64,000 nucleotides of DNA from Brevibacterium sp. JSBI002. GTDB lineage: Bacteria; Actinomycetota; Actinomycetes; Actinomycetales; Brevibacteriaceae. The position numbers were made by a program, and so were the translations under genes. The stretch spans positions 3,348,001 to 3,412,000 of the forward strand of contig NZ_CP110341.1 of NCBI RefSeq assembly GCF_026013965.1, read 5' to 3'. Shown piece by piece: positions 25,515 through 34,930 of this stretch. The notes under the pieces are model-generated. The model was not told the origin of the DNA. It saw only the letters and a program-made list of their open reading frames with translations, and ran no database searches. The first letter of the stretch is position 1, and every line of letters starts with the position of its first letter.

Positions 25515-27472
25515 CACGCCCGTCCCTGAGCGCTCAGCCCGAGGGTCTGAGTGCCGTGATCGACGTCGATGACGGGCAGCTCCCCGGAGTCCGTGACCGT
25601 CGATGCCGGTGCGTCGACGCCGGGGCCGTCCACCGGCCCGACGGCCGCAGCCGCCGACGGTGCTTCCGCGGCGTCGACCGTGCTGAGGTAGCAGCTTCGG
25701 ATGTCCTCGAGCGAGGCTGCCGGTTCAGGCACCGAATCAGGATCCAGCGGAGGCACGTCGACGGTCCACGACACTCCGTTCGTCGAGGTGCGGTCGAGCT
25801 CTTCCGGGGAGAAGAGCTCTTCGTTCAGCTTCTCCCCGACGCGCAGCCCTGTGTAGATGATCGGGCAGGTTCGTCCCGTCACCGCCATCAGCCGCTTCGC
25901 GAGATCGACGATGCGCACAGGTTCGCCCATGTCGAGCACCTGAGTCTGCCCGCTGCTGCCCAGAGCCGCGGCACGCAGGACCAGCAGGCATGCCTCGGGG
26001 ATGGTCATGAAGAACCGTGTGACATCGGGGTGCGTCACGGTCAGCGGTCCGCCGCGTCGGATCTGGTCGGTGAACGAGATGAGCACCGATCCGCGAGAGC
26101 CGAGGACGTTTCCGAACCGCACCGAGACGTAGGGAAGACCGGTTGCCGCAGCGAAGTGTGCAGTGAATCGCTCAGCGACGAACTTCGACCGTCCCAGCTC
26201 GCTGCTGGGATTCGCGGCCTTGTCCGTGGAGATGTTGACGAAGCGTCCCACACCGTGTTTCTGCGCTGCTCGCAGCACGTTGAGAGAACCGTGCACATTG
26301 GTCTTCCACCCTTCGGCGGGGTAGCTCTCGAGCATCGGCAGATGTTTGAGAGCGGCCGCGTGGACGACGATGTCCGGTTTGAGTTCGGCGAATGCACGGT
26401 CGAGAGCCTGAAAGTCGCGGATATCGGCGAGGACGAGATCCGGAGAATCCATCAGAGCTCGTCCCTCGAGGCTCATGCACAGCGCGTGCAGCTCGGACTC
26501 ATCACGGTCGAGCATGATCAGCCGACTGGGGTTGTGCCGGGAGATGATCCGGCACAGTTCCGAACCGATCGATCCGCCCGCACCGGTGACCAGGACGGTG
26601 CGTCCTTCGACGAGCCGAGAGATCTGCTCGCTCTCCGGCTCGGCCGCCGGTCTGCCGATGAGGTCGGTGACGTCGAGGTCGCGGATGTCGGAGATGCCGA
26701 CGTCCGAAGAGAGCATGTCCAGCGGTGAAGGCACGGCGCGGACCCAGATCTGCTCCGAGTCGAGACGCTGCACCAGTGATGCGAACACCTGTGCGGGAGC
26801 TTCGGAGATGCCGACGATCACACCGGCGGCATCGGAGGCGGCGACCACCTCGGCGATAGAGGAGGTCGACCCTCGGACGGGAACGCCGTGGATGAGCTGT
26901 CGGAGCTTTCGGGGGTCGTCATCGACGATCGCGACGGGCCGGTACGGGCTGAGCGGATCGGCCATCATCTGCGTGACGAGGGAGGCCCCGAGGTCTCCGG
27001 CGCCGACGATGACGACCGGCTCCCCGGAGACCGGAATGAGGCGCAGCTGCCTGAGCACCCGGATGAGCTGTCGGCCGAAGACCATGATCGCCTGCGCGAA
27101 GAGAAGCGCCAGCAGCAGCCAGGGGATGTCCTCGCGGTATTCGGCCACGACACCCGCCAGAGAAGTGCCGGTGAAGAGGATGGCTGCGACCATTCCCTGA
27201 TTGCGCAGCTCGTGATCGGAACCGAGCTGGTACCGGTTCCGGTACAGCGAGAGCAGATAGCCGAGAACCAGCTGACCGATGATCAGCATCGGCAGAAGCA
27301 GGAAGAACTCACCTCCCCAGACCCGCCCGAAGAGAGAGACGACGAGGAACCACGACACGATGAGGGCCGCCGCGTCCATGCAGGCGAGCCCGAAAGAGCT
27401 GGAGTAGAGCCGGCGGCGCTGAGGCTCGCCGGGAGCTGGCAGGGGCGCTGGGAGTTCATTGAGAGTTTTCAC
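25514..27472 (-). CDS. Membrane NDP-sugar 4,6-dehydratase/epimerase (FlaA1/CapD/PglF type)
   Basis: A 652-residue protein. Four N-terminal membrane spans (about 25-130) are followed by a first Rossmann unit (VVIVGAGDLGASLVTQMM). The catalytic SDR domain comes next, with VTGAGGSIGSELCRII near residue 295 and the active stretch NISTDKAANPSSELGRSKFVAE. In this family the usual Tyr of YxxxK is replaced, with the ESD-type arrangement typical of UDP-GlcNAc inverting or retaining 4,6-dehydratases. It supplies the keto-sugar for the coupled DegT aminotransferase. It is the first gene of the minus-strand operon, starting with GTG 27472, and no strong ribosome site is visible. It may alternatively be an epimerase. 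Confidence 0.9.
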   Translation of the reverse strand: MKTLNELPAPLPAPGEPQRRRLYSSSFGLACMDAAALIVSWFLVVSLFGRVWGGEFFLLLPMLIIGQLVLGYLLSLYRNRYQLGSDHELRNQGMVAAILFTGTSLAGVVAEYREDIPWLLLALLFAQAIMVFGRQLIRVLRQLRLIPVSGEPVVIVGAGDLGASLVTQMMADPLSPYRPVAIVDDDPRKLRQLIHGVPVRGSTSSIAEVVAASDAAGVIVGISEAPAQVFASLVQRLDSEQIWVRAVPSPLDMLSSDVGISDIRDLDVTDLIGRPAAEPESEQISRLVEGRTVLVTGAGGSIGSELCRIISRHNPSRLIMLDRDESELHALCMSLEGRALMDSPDLVLADIRDFQALDRAFAELKPDIVVHAAALKHLPMLESYPAEGWKTNVHGSLNVLRAAQKHGVGRFVNISTDKAANPSSELGRSKFVAERFTAHFAAATGLPYVSVRFGNVLGSRGSVLISFTDQIRRGGPLTVTHPDVTRFFMTIPEACLLVLRAAALGSSGQTQVLDMGEPVRIVDLAKRLMAVTGRTCPIIYTGLRVGEKLNEELFSPEELDRTSTNGVSWTVDVPPLDPDSVPEPAASLEDIRSCYLSTVDAAEAPSAAAAVGPVDGPGVDAPASTVTDSGELPVIDVDHGTQTLGLSAQGRA

Positions 27473-27792
27473 GAAGCCCAGAGTTCCCCACCGGAAACTC
27501 GGTCACTAGGGGGTAGGCTCCGGACAGCTTCGTGTCACTACTCTGTCACGTTCGGGTCATCACTGGTACCCGATACTCAGCCGCTCGGGGCGTTCCCGAA
27601 GTTCGCAGACGATGGGGCCATCACCGCAGTTCAGAGCCGTGCAGATGCCTCTGCAGTCGGGTTGTGACGGTGAACCGCATCGCGTCTGCGGGAGTCCGTA
27701 CTCCGCACCGCCTCGACAGCGATCCGCGGCTTGCGCCTCATAGTCTGAGAAGGTCGATCGCTGCGGATGTCGACCAGCGCGCAGACTCAAGA
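27473..27792. promoter_or_regulatory. Divergent regulatory region with repeated ACTCNGTCAC elements
   Basis: A 320-base gene-free region between the dehydratase operon (minus) and the glycosyltransferase pair (plus). It carries ACTCGGTCAC (27496-27505) and ACTCTGTCAC (27539-27548), and a related TACTCAGCCGC near 27575. Matching elements lie upstream of the second LuxR gene (41474-41520). I see no convincing -35/-10 pair. The elements are candidate sites for one of the LuxR regulators. Confidence 0.45.
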
Positions 27793-28881
27793 ATGGGGCA
27801 CAAAGTGAGAATCGGACTGTTGGCCAGCACAGGTGGGATGTTGGACTCGTTCTTCATCGAGATCGCGGAGTCATGGCGCTCGCACGGCCATGATGTCAGC
27901 TTCGCAGCGGGAACGCCGATGGACGCGGCTCGGGCGACGGTGATCCCCGGGCTCTCCCGCCGTCCCGATCTGCGCATGCTCAGAGCGCTGTCCGGACTGA
28001 GTCAGTGGTCGAAGCGTGAGAGTCTCGACGTCATCGTCACAAACTCGGCGACCGCCTCGGCGCTGGTGAGACTGGCCGGCGGAACTGCCCCGGTCGTCTA
28101 CTTCTGCCACGGTCTCCATTGGAATGAGACTCGCTCGATCGGAGATCGGGTCTGGCCGCTCATCGAACGCGCTCTGCTGCCGCGCACAGACGGCATCATC
28201 TCGTTGAACTCCGACGATCAGCGCTGGTTCGCCGCCCGATTCGCCGGCCGTCCGCAACTGCACCTGTCGACAGGAGTCGGCCTCGATCTGCTCGACTATC
28301 CGGTGAGGCCGTTGCCGGAAGGCCCTCTCCGGCTCTGCTGGATCGGGGAGTTCTCCGACCGGAAACGCCCCCACCTGGCCCTCGACATCGCTGCGCACCT
28401 GCACAGCACCGGTCTGACCTTCCGCCTGGAGATGCTCGGAGACGGCGAGTTCCGCCCCGAGATCCGCGCAGAGATCGAGAGTCGGGGCCTGTCCGGAATC
28501 GTCACCGCGAACGGGACCGGCGATGCCGCGGCCGCTCTCGAGCGCAGCCATGCCTTGGTGCACACCTCGCAATGGGAGGGGCTCCCCCGAGTCATGCTGG
28601 AGAGTCTGGCGATGGGATGTCCCAGCTATGCCTTCGATGTCAAAGGGGTGCGCGATATTCCGCTGGCACGTCTGACCGCCGATGGCGACACCGAGGCGCT
28701 GGCCGCCCGCATCTGCGCTGATTGGACGTCAGGTCGGCTGCTGGAGCCGATCTCCTTCGATCGCGGCGCCCTCGACTACTCGCATGCGGCCGATGGGATT
28801 CTTCGGTTCCTGCCGTCCCTCGTCGGGAACGGAGCTGACTCACCGGCGGGGGGAGAGGCAACATCATGTCGAATGAGCTGA
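27793..28881 (+). CDS. Glycosyltransferase family 4 (GT-B fold)
   Basis: A 362-residue GT-B enzyme. The N-terminal half begins VRIGLLASTGGMLDSFFIEIAESW. The donor-binding C-terminal half starts at LRLCWIGEFSDRKRPHLALDIAA and contains the E-x7-E region HTSQWEGLPRVMLESLAMGCP. Members transfer a sugar from an NDP donor to a lipid-linked chain at the cytoplasmic membrane face. The specific sugar is unknown. I chose ATG 27793; the GTG at 27805 has a slightly better upstream purine run and is an alternative. The last 16 bases overlap the next glycosyltransferase gene. Confidence 0.9.
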   Translation: MGHKVRIGLLASTGGMLDSFFIEIAESWRSHGHDVSFAAGTPMDAARATVIPGLSRRPDLRMLRALSGLSQWSKRESLDVIVTNSATASALVRLAGGTAPVVYFCHGLHWNETRSIGDRVWPLIERALLPRTDGIISLNSDDQRWFAARFAGRPQLHLSTGVGLDLLDYPVRPLPEGPLRLCWIGEFSDRKRPHLALDIAAHLHSTGLTFRLEMLGDGEFRPEIRAEIESRGLSGIVTANGTGDAAAALERSHALVHTSQWEGLPRVMLESLAMGCPSYAFDVKGVRDIPLARLTADGDTEALAARICADWTSGRLLEPISFDRGALDYSHAADGILRFLPSLVGNGADSPAGGEATSCRMS

Positions 28882-29921
28882 TCTCGGTCGTCGTTCCCGT
28901 CTACAACGGACAGCGCTACCTCGCGGACTGCCTGCGATCGGTGCTCAGTCAGTGCCATGGGGAACTCGAACTCATCGTCGTCGATGACGGCTCCACCGAT
29001 TCCACACCGGCGATCATCGAGGGTTTCGCCATGGCAGACGACCGCGTGGTGCGTCTTCTCGCCGACCACGGCGGGGCGTCGAGGGCGCGCAATGCCGCTC
29101 TCGACGTCGCCCGCGGCGAATGGGTCATGTTCGTCGATGCCGATGACGAGATGCTCAGCACCTGTCTGCTCACCGCCGTCGCCGGCGTCGACTGTTCAGG
29201 AGTCGATGTGGTCACGTTCGAGACCACCGGCGACCCGCTCGACCTCGCCGAGGCGCGCGATCGGGCGCTGGTTCCCCGGCATATGTGCGCGAGCGAGAGG
29301 GTCCGGAGCAGCCGCCCCCAGCGAGTGCTCGATCCCGACTATCTGGTCCCGCGGATCGCCGACGAATCACTCAACACCGTCTGGAACAAGGCCTACCGCC
29401 GTCGGACCCTCATGCGGTCCGGCGCGCGTTTTCCCGTCGGGATCAGCCTGGGCGAGGATCTGCTGTTCAACCTCGCGGTCGCTCGCGGGGCAGTCTCCGC
29501 GGTCCATCTGCCTCTGCTCGGGTACTACTACCGCCGGGACAACTCGGCATCGGTGACTCGACAGTTCCACCCCGGCAAACACGAAGAGCTGATGGGCGTC
29601 AACGATGCGCTCCAGGAATTCGCCTCCGAACTGGGTTCGACCAGGCTGCGGGCCGCGGCCGGCTACATCAGGGCCAAGAACGCGGTGTCCTCGACCAGGG
29701 ACCTCCATCATCTGGAGTGCCCATTCACCCTGCGGAAGAAGCTGTCGACTGCCCGAGGGTATCGAGATTCGGCGCCGCATGTGAGCGTCGGCGGTTTGGG
29801 AACGGTGCAACAGACCTTCGGGACCGCCTACAACCTCGTCGGCCACCGTTCGCTGTTCGCCCTCACGTGGCTGTTGGCTGCGCAGGGACTCCGGAGGCGA
29901 GCCGCAGTGCGGTCGGCCTGA
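28866..29921 (+). CDS. Glycosyltransferase family 2 (GT-A fold)
   Basis: A 351-residue GT-A enzyme. The opening ISVVVPVYNGQRYLADCLRSVLSQ, the nucleotide site ELIVVDDGSTDSTP and the metal-binding FVDADDE are textbook GT2 features. The C-terminal 100 residues are basic and amphipathic, suggesting membrane association. It overlaps the preceding GT4 gene by 16 bases, so the two are coupled and probably act in sequence on the same lipid-linked repeat unit. The sugar transferred cannot be assigned. Confidence 0.92.
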   Translation: MSNELISVVVPVYNGQRYLADCLRSVLSQCHGELELIVVDDGSTDSTPAIIEGFAMADDRVVRLLADHGGASRARNAALDVARGEWVMFVDADDEMLSTCLLTAVAGVDCSGVDVVTFETTGDPLDLAEARDRALVPRHMCASERVRSSRPQRVLDPDYLVPRIADESLNTVWNKAYRRRTLMRSGARFPVGISLGEDLLFNLAVARGAVSAVHLPLLGYYYRRDNSASVTRQFHPGKHEELMGVNDALQEFASELGSTRLRAAAGYIRAKNAVSSTRDLHHLECPFTLRKKLSTARGYRDSAPHVSVGGLGTVQQTFGTAYNLVGHRSLFALTWLLAAQGLRRRAAVRSA

Positions 29922-30017
29922 GCCACGGCACGGACGGCCCCAGCCACGGCACCTGAGCCACGACGCCGCCAGGCTTGTCCCGGTCGGGCCGAGGCTCGCG
30001 CTCTCTCCTAGAGTGCT
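29922..30017. repeat. Short GCCACGGCAC repeats between convergent genes
   Basis: GCCACGGCAC occurs twice within about 30 bases (from about 29931), with a third partial copy (GAGCCACGAC). It lies between the convergent glycosyltransferase and polymerase genes. No clear hairpin with a long stem was found. Confidence 0.35.
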
Positions 30018-31112
30018 TCAGGCCTTGAGCATGTTGTCCATGAGGCCGATGTACTCGCTCCAACCAAGGAAGCCGGCCATGAGCGCCACGCTGCTCCACC
30101 CCTGCTTCCACCCTGTGAGGGAGAGTGCCGGCACTACCAGGACCAGTGGAACGATCGACCAAGAATATGCCGCCACTCTGTCGCTGTAGTAGACGAACCC
30201 CAGAGCCAGATAGTACGTGTTGAGCAGGACGAAGGCGTGGAACAGCTGACCATACCACTCGGGCAGATTGTCGAACTTGCGCAATACGACATAGCCGAAT
30301 ACAACGACACAGAAACCGAGGATCCAGAAGTCCAATCGGTTCGTACCACCTGTGTAGAGATCGGCGTTTGCCGGGTCGGTATAGGTCTCGAGTTCTTCGG
30401 ACGACGATGCGAACGGCGCCAACAAGGTCGCGTTCAGCCCCGACAGGTACAGCAGCGAGAACAGCGTCCATACTGCAATGAGGAAGGCAGTCGGTGCTTT
30501 CGGCAGGAGGCGGACACCGAGGATGAATAGCGCCGCAGGAATGGCCGACCAGTGGAACAGAGACGCAACAGCCAAGAGCACGAGCATCTTCCACAGTCGC
30601 GTACGCCGGCACAGCGCGACGAGCCCGAGAATGATGAACGCCAATGACAGCCCCTGCCGCAGAAGGTAGCTCGAATAGCCGGTGAAGAAGCCGAAGCAGA
30701 AGGTGATGTAGTACACCAGCGTGACCTGCCACGCAGATCGCAGCAGCCACAGCAGCGCCGCAGCCATGATGGTCGACCCCAGCAGTGCGACGACGAAGAA
30801 ATAGACCTTCGGGTCGTGAGTGAACAGGCCGATGAGCCAGCTGAGGATGAGGAACGCCGGCTCGCGCCCTTCGGCAGTGTAGGTGTAGAAGATCTCATCA
30901 GCGGGGGCGAAGCTGAGGATCTGAAACTCCATCGAGTAGATCGCCTTATCGGAGATCTCGTAGTTGCTCACTGCCGCGACGATCGTGTTGATGAGCACGA
31001 GGGACACCAGCGGAAGAACCGCGTTGCTCCAATGCCTCAGCTTCGGGATTCTCCAGCTGAAAACCAACATGAGCACCCAGACCGTCGTCAGGGCGAACCA
31101 GATCGCGATCAT
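30018..31112 (-). CDS. EpsG family polysaccharide polymerase (Wzy-like)
   Basis: A 364-residue polytopic membrane protein with about ten spans. The large outer loop early in the chain (ISDKAIYSMEFQILSFAPADEIFYTYTAEGREPAF) and the later SSYLLRQGLSLAFIILGL and ASLFHWSAIPAALFI follow the EpsG pattern; the conserved FHxSA/FHWSA motif is present. It should join lipid-linked repeat units outside the membrane. It overlaps the 3' end of the first BY-kinase gene by 4 bases and is therefore coupled to it. Its lower-GC codon choice compared with housekeeping genes is typical of Wzy proteins. Confidence 0.85.
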   Translation of the reverse strand: MIAIWFALTTVWVLMLVFSWRIPKLRHWSNAVLPLVSLVLINTIVAAVSNYEISDKAIYSMEFQILSFAPADEIFYTYTAEGREPAFLILSWLIGLFTHDPKVYFFVVALLGSTIMAAALLWLLRSAWQVTLVYYITFCFGFFTGYSSYLLRQGLSLAFIILGLVALCRRTRLWKMLVLLAVASLFHWSAIPAALFILGVRLLPKAPTAFLIAVWTLFSLLYLSGLNATLLAPFASSSEELETYTDPANADLYTGGTNRLDFWILGFCVVVFGYVVLRKFDNLPEWYGQLFHAFVLLNTYYLALGFVYYSDRVAAYSWSIVPLVLVVPALSLTGWKQGWSSVALMAGFLGWSEYIGLMDNMLKA

Positions 31113-32602
31113 GATCGGGAGAAGCCCTCGTCGGGAACCAACGGCATGGGCCTGGTCTCAGTACCGACTGCTTCCTCCCCGGATGTCCTCACCGAGGCGG
31201 CCGATCGTTCTCGATCATCCGAGTATTCCGCCTCTTGCGGCTCATCCGGTACCACGGCGCGGATTCCGTAAGTTCTGTGCCGATCGACTTCCGCACTCGA
31301 CATCTGCACTCGGTTGAGCACCAACCCGATCGGAGCCTCCAACTCATCGAGTGCTCGCACCGACTCTGCGACAGTCCTCGCTTTGACCTGTCCGGCTGCG
31401 GCGACGAGGAGCGTCCGACTGGCCAGTTTGGACAGGACGAGACCGTCAGCCACCGGCAGCAGCGGTGGACCGTCAATGATGACAAGGTCGAATCTCCCTG
31501 CAAGTTCGGCCACGAGTTCGGCCATCGCTCGCGTTTCGAGCAGCTCGGTGGGATTGGGCGGAATCTCACCAGCAGCCAATACGTGCAGATCGTCGTCGCC
31601 CCATGTCTGCAGCAGCTCATCGAGACCGAGTCCGCTGACCAAGGCGGTCGTCAGCCCTGCCGCGCCCTCCAGCCCCAGACGTGGCGCCACGGACGGTCGA
31701 CGCAGATCGGCGTCGACGATGACGACGCTCTGTCCGGCGCGGGCACTGGCGACCGCCAGGTCGATCCCGATCGTCGTCTTGCCCTCACCCGGCCGTGAAG
31801 ACGCGACCAGGAGCACCGTACTGTCTTCGTCGACATGCGCGAAGCGGAGGTTCGTGCGCAGCCGCAGAATGGATTCACCGCGGACTCCTCCGATCGCGGG
31901 CTCATCTCTGTTCGAGCGGTAGATGATCTCGCGATCTTCCGGCACAGCGGCCAACAGAGGTGCCTCGGTGACCGCCGTCAGATCAGTCTTCGTTCGTACG
32001 ACGTTGTCGTAAGTTCCCCGTATCACCGCGATGGCGATTCCCGCCGCCAGGCCGAACAGAGCACCGATGGGAATGAACAGCCAACGCGGCAGTCCGTCAG
32101 GCCGCTGAGGCGACACAGCCTCGTTCGCTTCTATGAGATCGATGGCCGATGAATCGGTTTTCCCCGGATTCTCGAGCATGCTGATCCGCTCCGTCAGACT
32201 GCGGGAGACCGCTGTCGACAGTCGCGCGGCACTATCAGCATCGCCGGCGCTGGCCTGGACTGTGATGAGCACTGTCTCCGGATCGCTGATCGCCTCTACT
32301 TGTGAGGCCAACTCCCCCGGAGTCGTATTGAGCTCGAGGTCGGTGATCACCGGCTCGAGTACGGATTCGGTGCCGACCATTCCCACGTAGGTCTGAATCC
32401 TCTCCTTGATGAAGTCGGAGGCCATGCGCATTTCGTACGGATCGCCCGAAGTCGGCACGGACACGAACAGTTCGGTCCGCGCAGAGTAGGAAGGCGGCAG
32501 AAGGGAATAGACCCCGAACCCGGCTGCTCCGCCGGCGAGCAGCATGACGATGAGCATAATGAGGTGACGGCGGAGAAGGCGAAAGAGCTGTGGGATTTTC
32601 AT
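31109..32602 (-). CDS. Polysaccharide chain-length regulator/tyrosine autokinase (Wzc/CpsCD type), copy 1
   Basis: A 497-residue single-chain BY-kinase. A Wzz domain lies between membrane spans at about 12-35 and 174-194. The cytoplasmic kinase has Walker A SSRPGEGKTT (268-277), A' VVIVDADLRRP (293-303) and Walker B LVIIDGPP (373-380). The C-terminal tail has only two tyrosines (in HRTYGI and AEYSDD) instead of a dense cluster, so autophosphorylation capacity may be modest. It controls polymer length and export together with the coupled EpsG-like polymerase. A second copy lies at 34931-36550. The start is ATG 32602 with a weak ribosome site. Confidence 0.93.
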   Translation of the reverse strand: MKIPQLFRLLRRHLIMLIVMLLAGGAAGFGVYSLLPPSYSARTELFVSVPTSGDPYEMRMASDFIKERIQTYVGMVGTESVLEPVITDLELNTTPGELASQVEAISDPETVLITVQASAGDADSAARLSTAVSRSLTERISMLENPGKTDSSAIDLIEANEAVSPQRPDGLPRWLFIPIGALFGLAAGIAIAVIRGTYDNVVRTKTDLTAVTEAPLLAAVPEDREIIYRSNRDEPAIGGVRGESILRLRTNLRFAHVDEDSTVLLVASSRPGEGKTTIGIDLAVASARAGQSVVIVDADLRRPSVAPRLGLEGAAGLTTALVSGLGLDELLQTWGDDDLHVLAAGEIPPNPTELLETRAMAELVAELAGRFDLVIIDGPPLLPVADGLVLSKLASRTLLVAAAGQVKARTVAESVRALDELEAPIGLVLNRVQMSSAEVDRHRTYGIRAVVPDEPQEAEYSDDRERSAASVRTSGEEAVGTETRPMPLVPDEGFSRS

Positions 32603-32904
32603 CAGACGTCATTTTCGATCGGGCCGGAGAACCGGCAGGAGACGACATCGCAGCGATATTCGATGTCCAGGGTCGTGCTCACGTACTCAGCCTAGTGAGA
32701 ACAGAACAGTTGTTAACGGGATTCGAGAGTCGCTACGGTTCTCCGCGCCGAATGCACGGAATGCCGCACTCGTCATGCATACTCCCGCAAAGAGTCTGCA
32801 CGATGGGCTGGTCGACAGCCGGCTGGCACCATACTGGAATTCGGACCCGCCGATTCGAAGGACACCACCGTCTTGCACCGTCGGGAAGCAGGAGGATACC
32901 GCAG
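32603..32904. promoter_or_regulatory. Divergent intergenic region between BY-kinase 1 and flippase genes
   Basis: About 300 bases without a supported gene. It is less GC-rich than the flanks (AACAGAACAGTTGTTAAC near 32699-32716) and must hold promoters for both divergent units. It contains one TACTCAGCC element (about 32684), similar to those near 27575. An in-frame extension of the flippase frame crosses the region but has no ribosome site or family similarity. Confidence 0.4.
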
Positions 32905-34173
32905 GTGAATAGCTCTCGTTCGGCTTTCCTTCTCGTCACCGTGGGAAACATCGCCGTCGCAGGTGCGCAGTGGTACATCGTTTGGCTGTTCGCCCTGCAG
33001 AGCGGACCCACTGCTGTCGGTCACTATTCGACCCTCATCGCGATGATGACTCCCGTCTTCATCGCCTCCCAGCTGGGATTGCGCAATCTCTTCGTCACAC
33101 TGCAGCGGACGGTTCGCTGGCGAATATACCTTGGCTGTCGATTGTCGACCGTCGGGCTGTCGGTGCTCATCATCGTCGGGCTGGTCATATTGGGGCCGGA
33201 TCAGATCGACAGTTCTCTCGCGTGGCCTCTGCTGCTGATCAAGGTCAGCGATTCGATCGGAGACCTGTTCTACGCGCGGCTGCAGAAGACCGAACGTCTC
33301 TTCGCCTTCGGTCTCATTCTCATCACCGTGGCTCTTGTCAGCGTTGCTGCTGTAACCATAGTCGTCGTTGCCACCGGTTCGCCGGTCGCCGCCTTGTGGG
33401 CAGCCGCAGCGGTTTCGTTCGGAGGAACGGCGGTCACGATGTGGACCGCCTCTGCTCGCCCTCCTGAAACGGCGAGCGAGGTGAAGTCTCGGACCACGGT
33501 CAGCAACGAGATCAGGGCACTCGTCTCCGCTGGCATCCCGATGTCGATGATGCAGGCAGTCTATTCCCTGCTGTCCTATGTCCCCTTGGCAGTCGTCGCC
33601 TGGTTCGGTTCGCCGGAAGATGTCGGTCGCTATGCCTCGGCTGCCTATCTGGTGGTCTTCGCAAATCTGGTGGGTGCCTCGATCGAGACAGTGGTGTTGC
33701 CGCGCTTTCGCGCCGTCTATGAGTCCGACGGCGCACTTTTCCTGCGCACAAGGGTCAAGAGGCTGTGTACGATCGGGCTGCTCGCCCTCGCCCCATTCGT
33801 CGTTCTCGCCGTGTTCATCGGTCCTTGGCTGCTGTCTGCGGTCTATGGTGCTGACTTCGAGCTCAGTCGAGTCTCCGTGCTCTATCTTTCCCTGGCAGCC
33901 ATCTGCACACTCCCGACCTACCTGGCTTCGGCGAACCTGCTGGTCCTCAACCGATATTGGGCGACCTTCTTCGTCGGTGCCGCAGCGATCATCGCGGTAC
34001 TGTGTGGCGGGGGTGTCGCCGGGTCGGTCGGGATGCCGGCGGTCGCCGCAGGCAGCCTCGCAGTGCTCATCGGTTCAGCGGTCCGGCTGATCGGAGAGAT
34101 CCTGTGCTCGAAGCCTCGACCCGACAGGATTCACACCAAGCCGTCCACAGACGGTGCACCGCTAGGTGCCTGA
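32905..34173 (+). CDS. Polysaccharide flippase (Wzx/MOP superfamily)
   Basis: A 422-residue membrane protein with about twelve spans, beginning SSRSAFLLVTVGNIAVAGAQWYIVWLFA, the usual first helix of Wzx-type proteins. It also has PMSMMQAVYSLLSYVPLAVVAWFGSPEDVGRYASA, the loop between the two six-helix halves. It should flip the lipid-linked repeat unit across the membrane for the EpsG-like polymerase. GTG 32905 is preceded by GGAGGA at 32891-32896. It is alone on the plus strand, between two minus-strand blocks. Confidence 0.88.
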   Translation: MNSSRSAFLLVTVGNIAVAGAQWYIVWLFALQSGPTAVGHYSTLIAMMTPVFIASQLGLRNLFVTLQRTVRWRIYLGCRLSTVGLSVLIIVGLVILGPDQIDSSLAWPLLLIKVSDSIGDLFYARLQKTERLFAFGLILITVALVSVAAVTIVVVATGSPVAALWAAAAVSFGGTAVTMWTASARPPETASEVKSRTTVSNEIRALVSAGIPMSMMQAVYSLLSYVPLAVVAWFGSPEDVGRYASAAYLVVFANLVGASIETVVLPRFRAVYESDGALFLRTRVKRLCTIGLLALAPFVVLAVFIGPWLLSAVYGADFELSRVSVLYLSLAAICTLPTYLASANLLVLNRYWATFFVGAAAIIAVLCGGGVAGSVGMPAVAAGSLAVLIGSAVRLIGEILCSKPRPDRIHTKPSTDGAPLGA

Positions 34174-34283
34174 AATTCGGAAGCTGTTCACTTCGCGAGC
34201 ACACTGCACCGGGGTGGAGCCGACCATTCGCTCGAATTCAACTCCTGAGGTAGAGAGCCGACGGGCTCAGGCGGAGTTGGTCC

Positions 34284-34925
34284 TCAATTCGATGATGATT
34301 GCGCAGTACTTCGGAACTCCCAGTCGACGATGTCGAACACGCCTGGAAGCATCTGTTCGATCATCGTTTCGCTCAGTCGCGACCAGTCGTCATGGGGGTC
34401 CACGACATCGTCGCACTCGGGTCCGTCGACATGCGGCATGCGTGATCGCTGAGCCCGCTCGACCAACTCTGTCCAGCGCCGCCTCGAGGTGGCTCCGTAC
34501 GCAGCCGCGAGGGGGCGGATGATTCTCGCGAACTCACGCAGCGTGAAGGACCGTTTGAGTGCGCTGGGCTCGAGGGTCACGGCTTGGCTGCGGTGCCACC
34601 GATCCATGCCGAGGACGAGATCGGCGTGGATGATGTCGGAGCTCTGCAGCCGTCGTGCCCTGAACTCGCTGAGTTCGAGACCCCATTCCGCCGCCAAAGA
34701 CTCGACGTCATGTGTCACTGGCGCTCCCTCCACTCCGGCCGTTCCGGCACTATCGACTCGGAATCGGCCGGGGGCCACCTCGTCGAATCCCTGCTGGAGA
34801 AGTCCGGCAGCCAATGGCGAACGGAACAGGTTGCCGGTGCAGATGACGAGGATCCTGAACTCAATGCGGCCCCGGTCAAGCGATCTCCGGGTCGGTTCGC
34901 TACTCAACGCAGTCGAGTTCCTCAC
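34284..34925 (-). CDS. Low-molecular-weight protein-tyrosine phosphatase, active-site intact
   Basis: A 213-residue LMW-PTP of the Wzb/PtpA type. The P-loop is ICTGNLFRSPLA, with nucleophile Cys29 and Arg35 (C-x5-R). The general-acid loop is DDVVDPHDDW. Its natural substrate is the neighbouring BY-kinase, whose gene ends 5 bases upstream. Cycling of kinase phosphorylation controls polymer assembly. An N-terminal basic stretch of about 22 residues precedes the core. The start is GTG 34925. The second phosphatase-like gene at 36704 lacks the nucleophile, so this is the only LMW-PTP here expected to be active. Confidence 0.92.
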   Translation of the reverse strand: MRNSTALSSEPTRRSLDRGRIEFRILVICTGNLFRSPLAAGLLQQGFDEVAPGRFRVDSAGTAGVEGAPVTHDVESLAAEWGLELSEFRARRLQSSDIIHADLVLGMDRWHRSQAVTLEPSALKRSFTLREFARIIRPLAAAYGATSRRRWTELVERAQRSRMPHVDGPECDDVVDPHDDWSRLSETMIEQMLPGVFDIVDWEFRSTAQSSSN

Positions 34926-34930
34926 GGCAC

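Noticed and set aside
32590..32904. N-terminal extension of the flippase frame to 32590
   Set aside because: GTG 32905 has GGAGGA upstream and begins the first membrane helix; the extension overlaps the divergent kinase start and looks non-coding.
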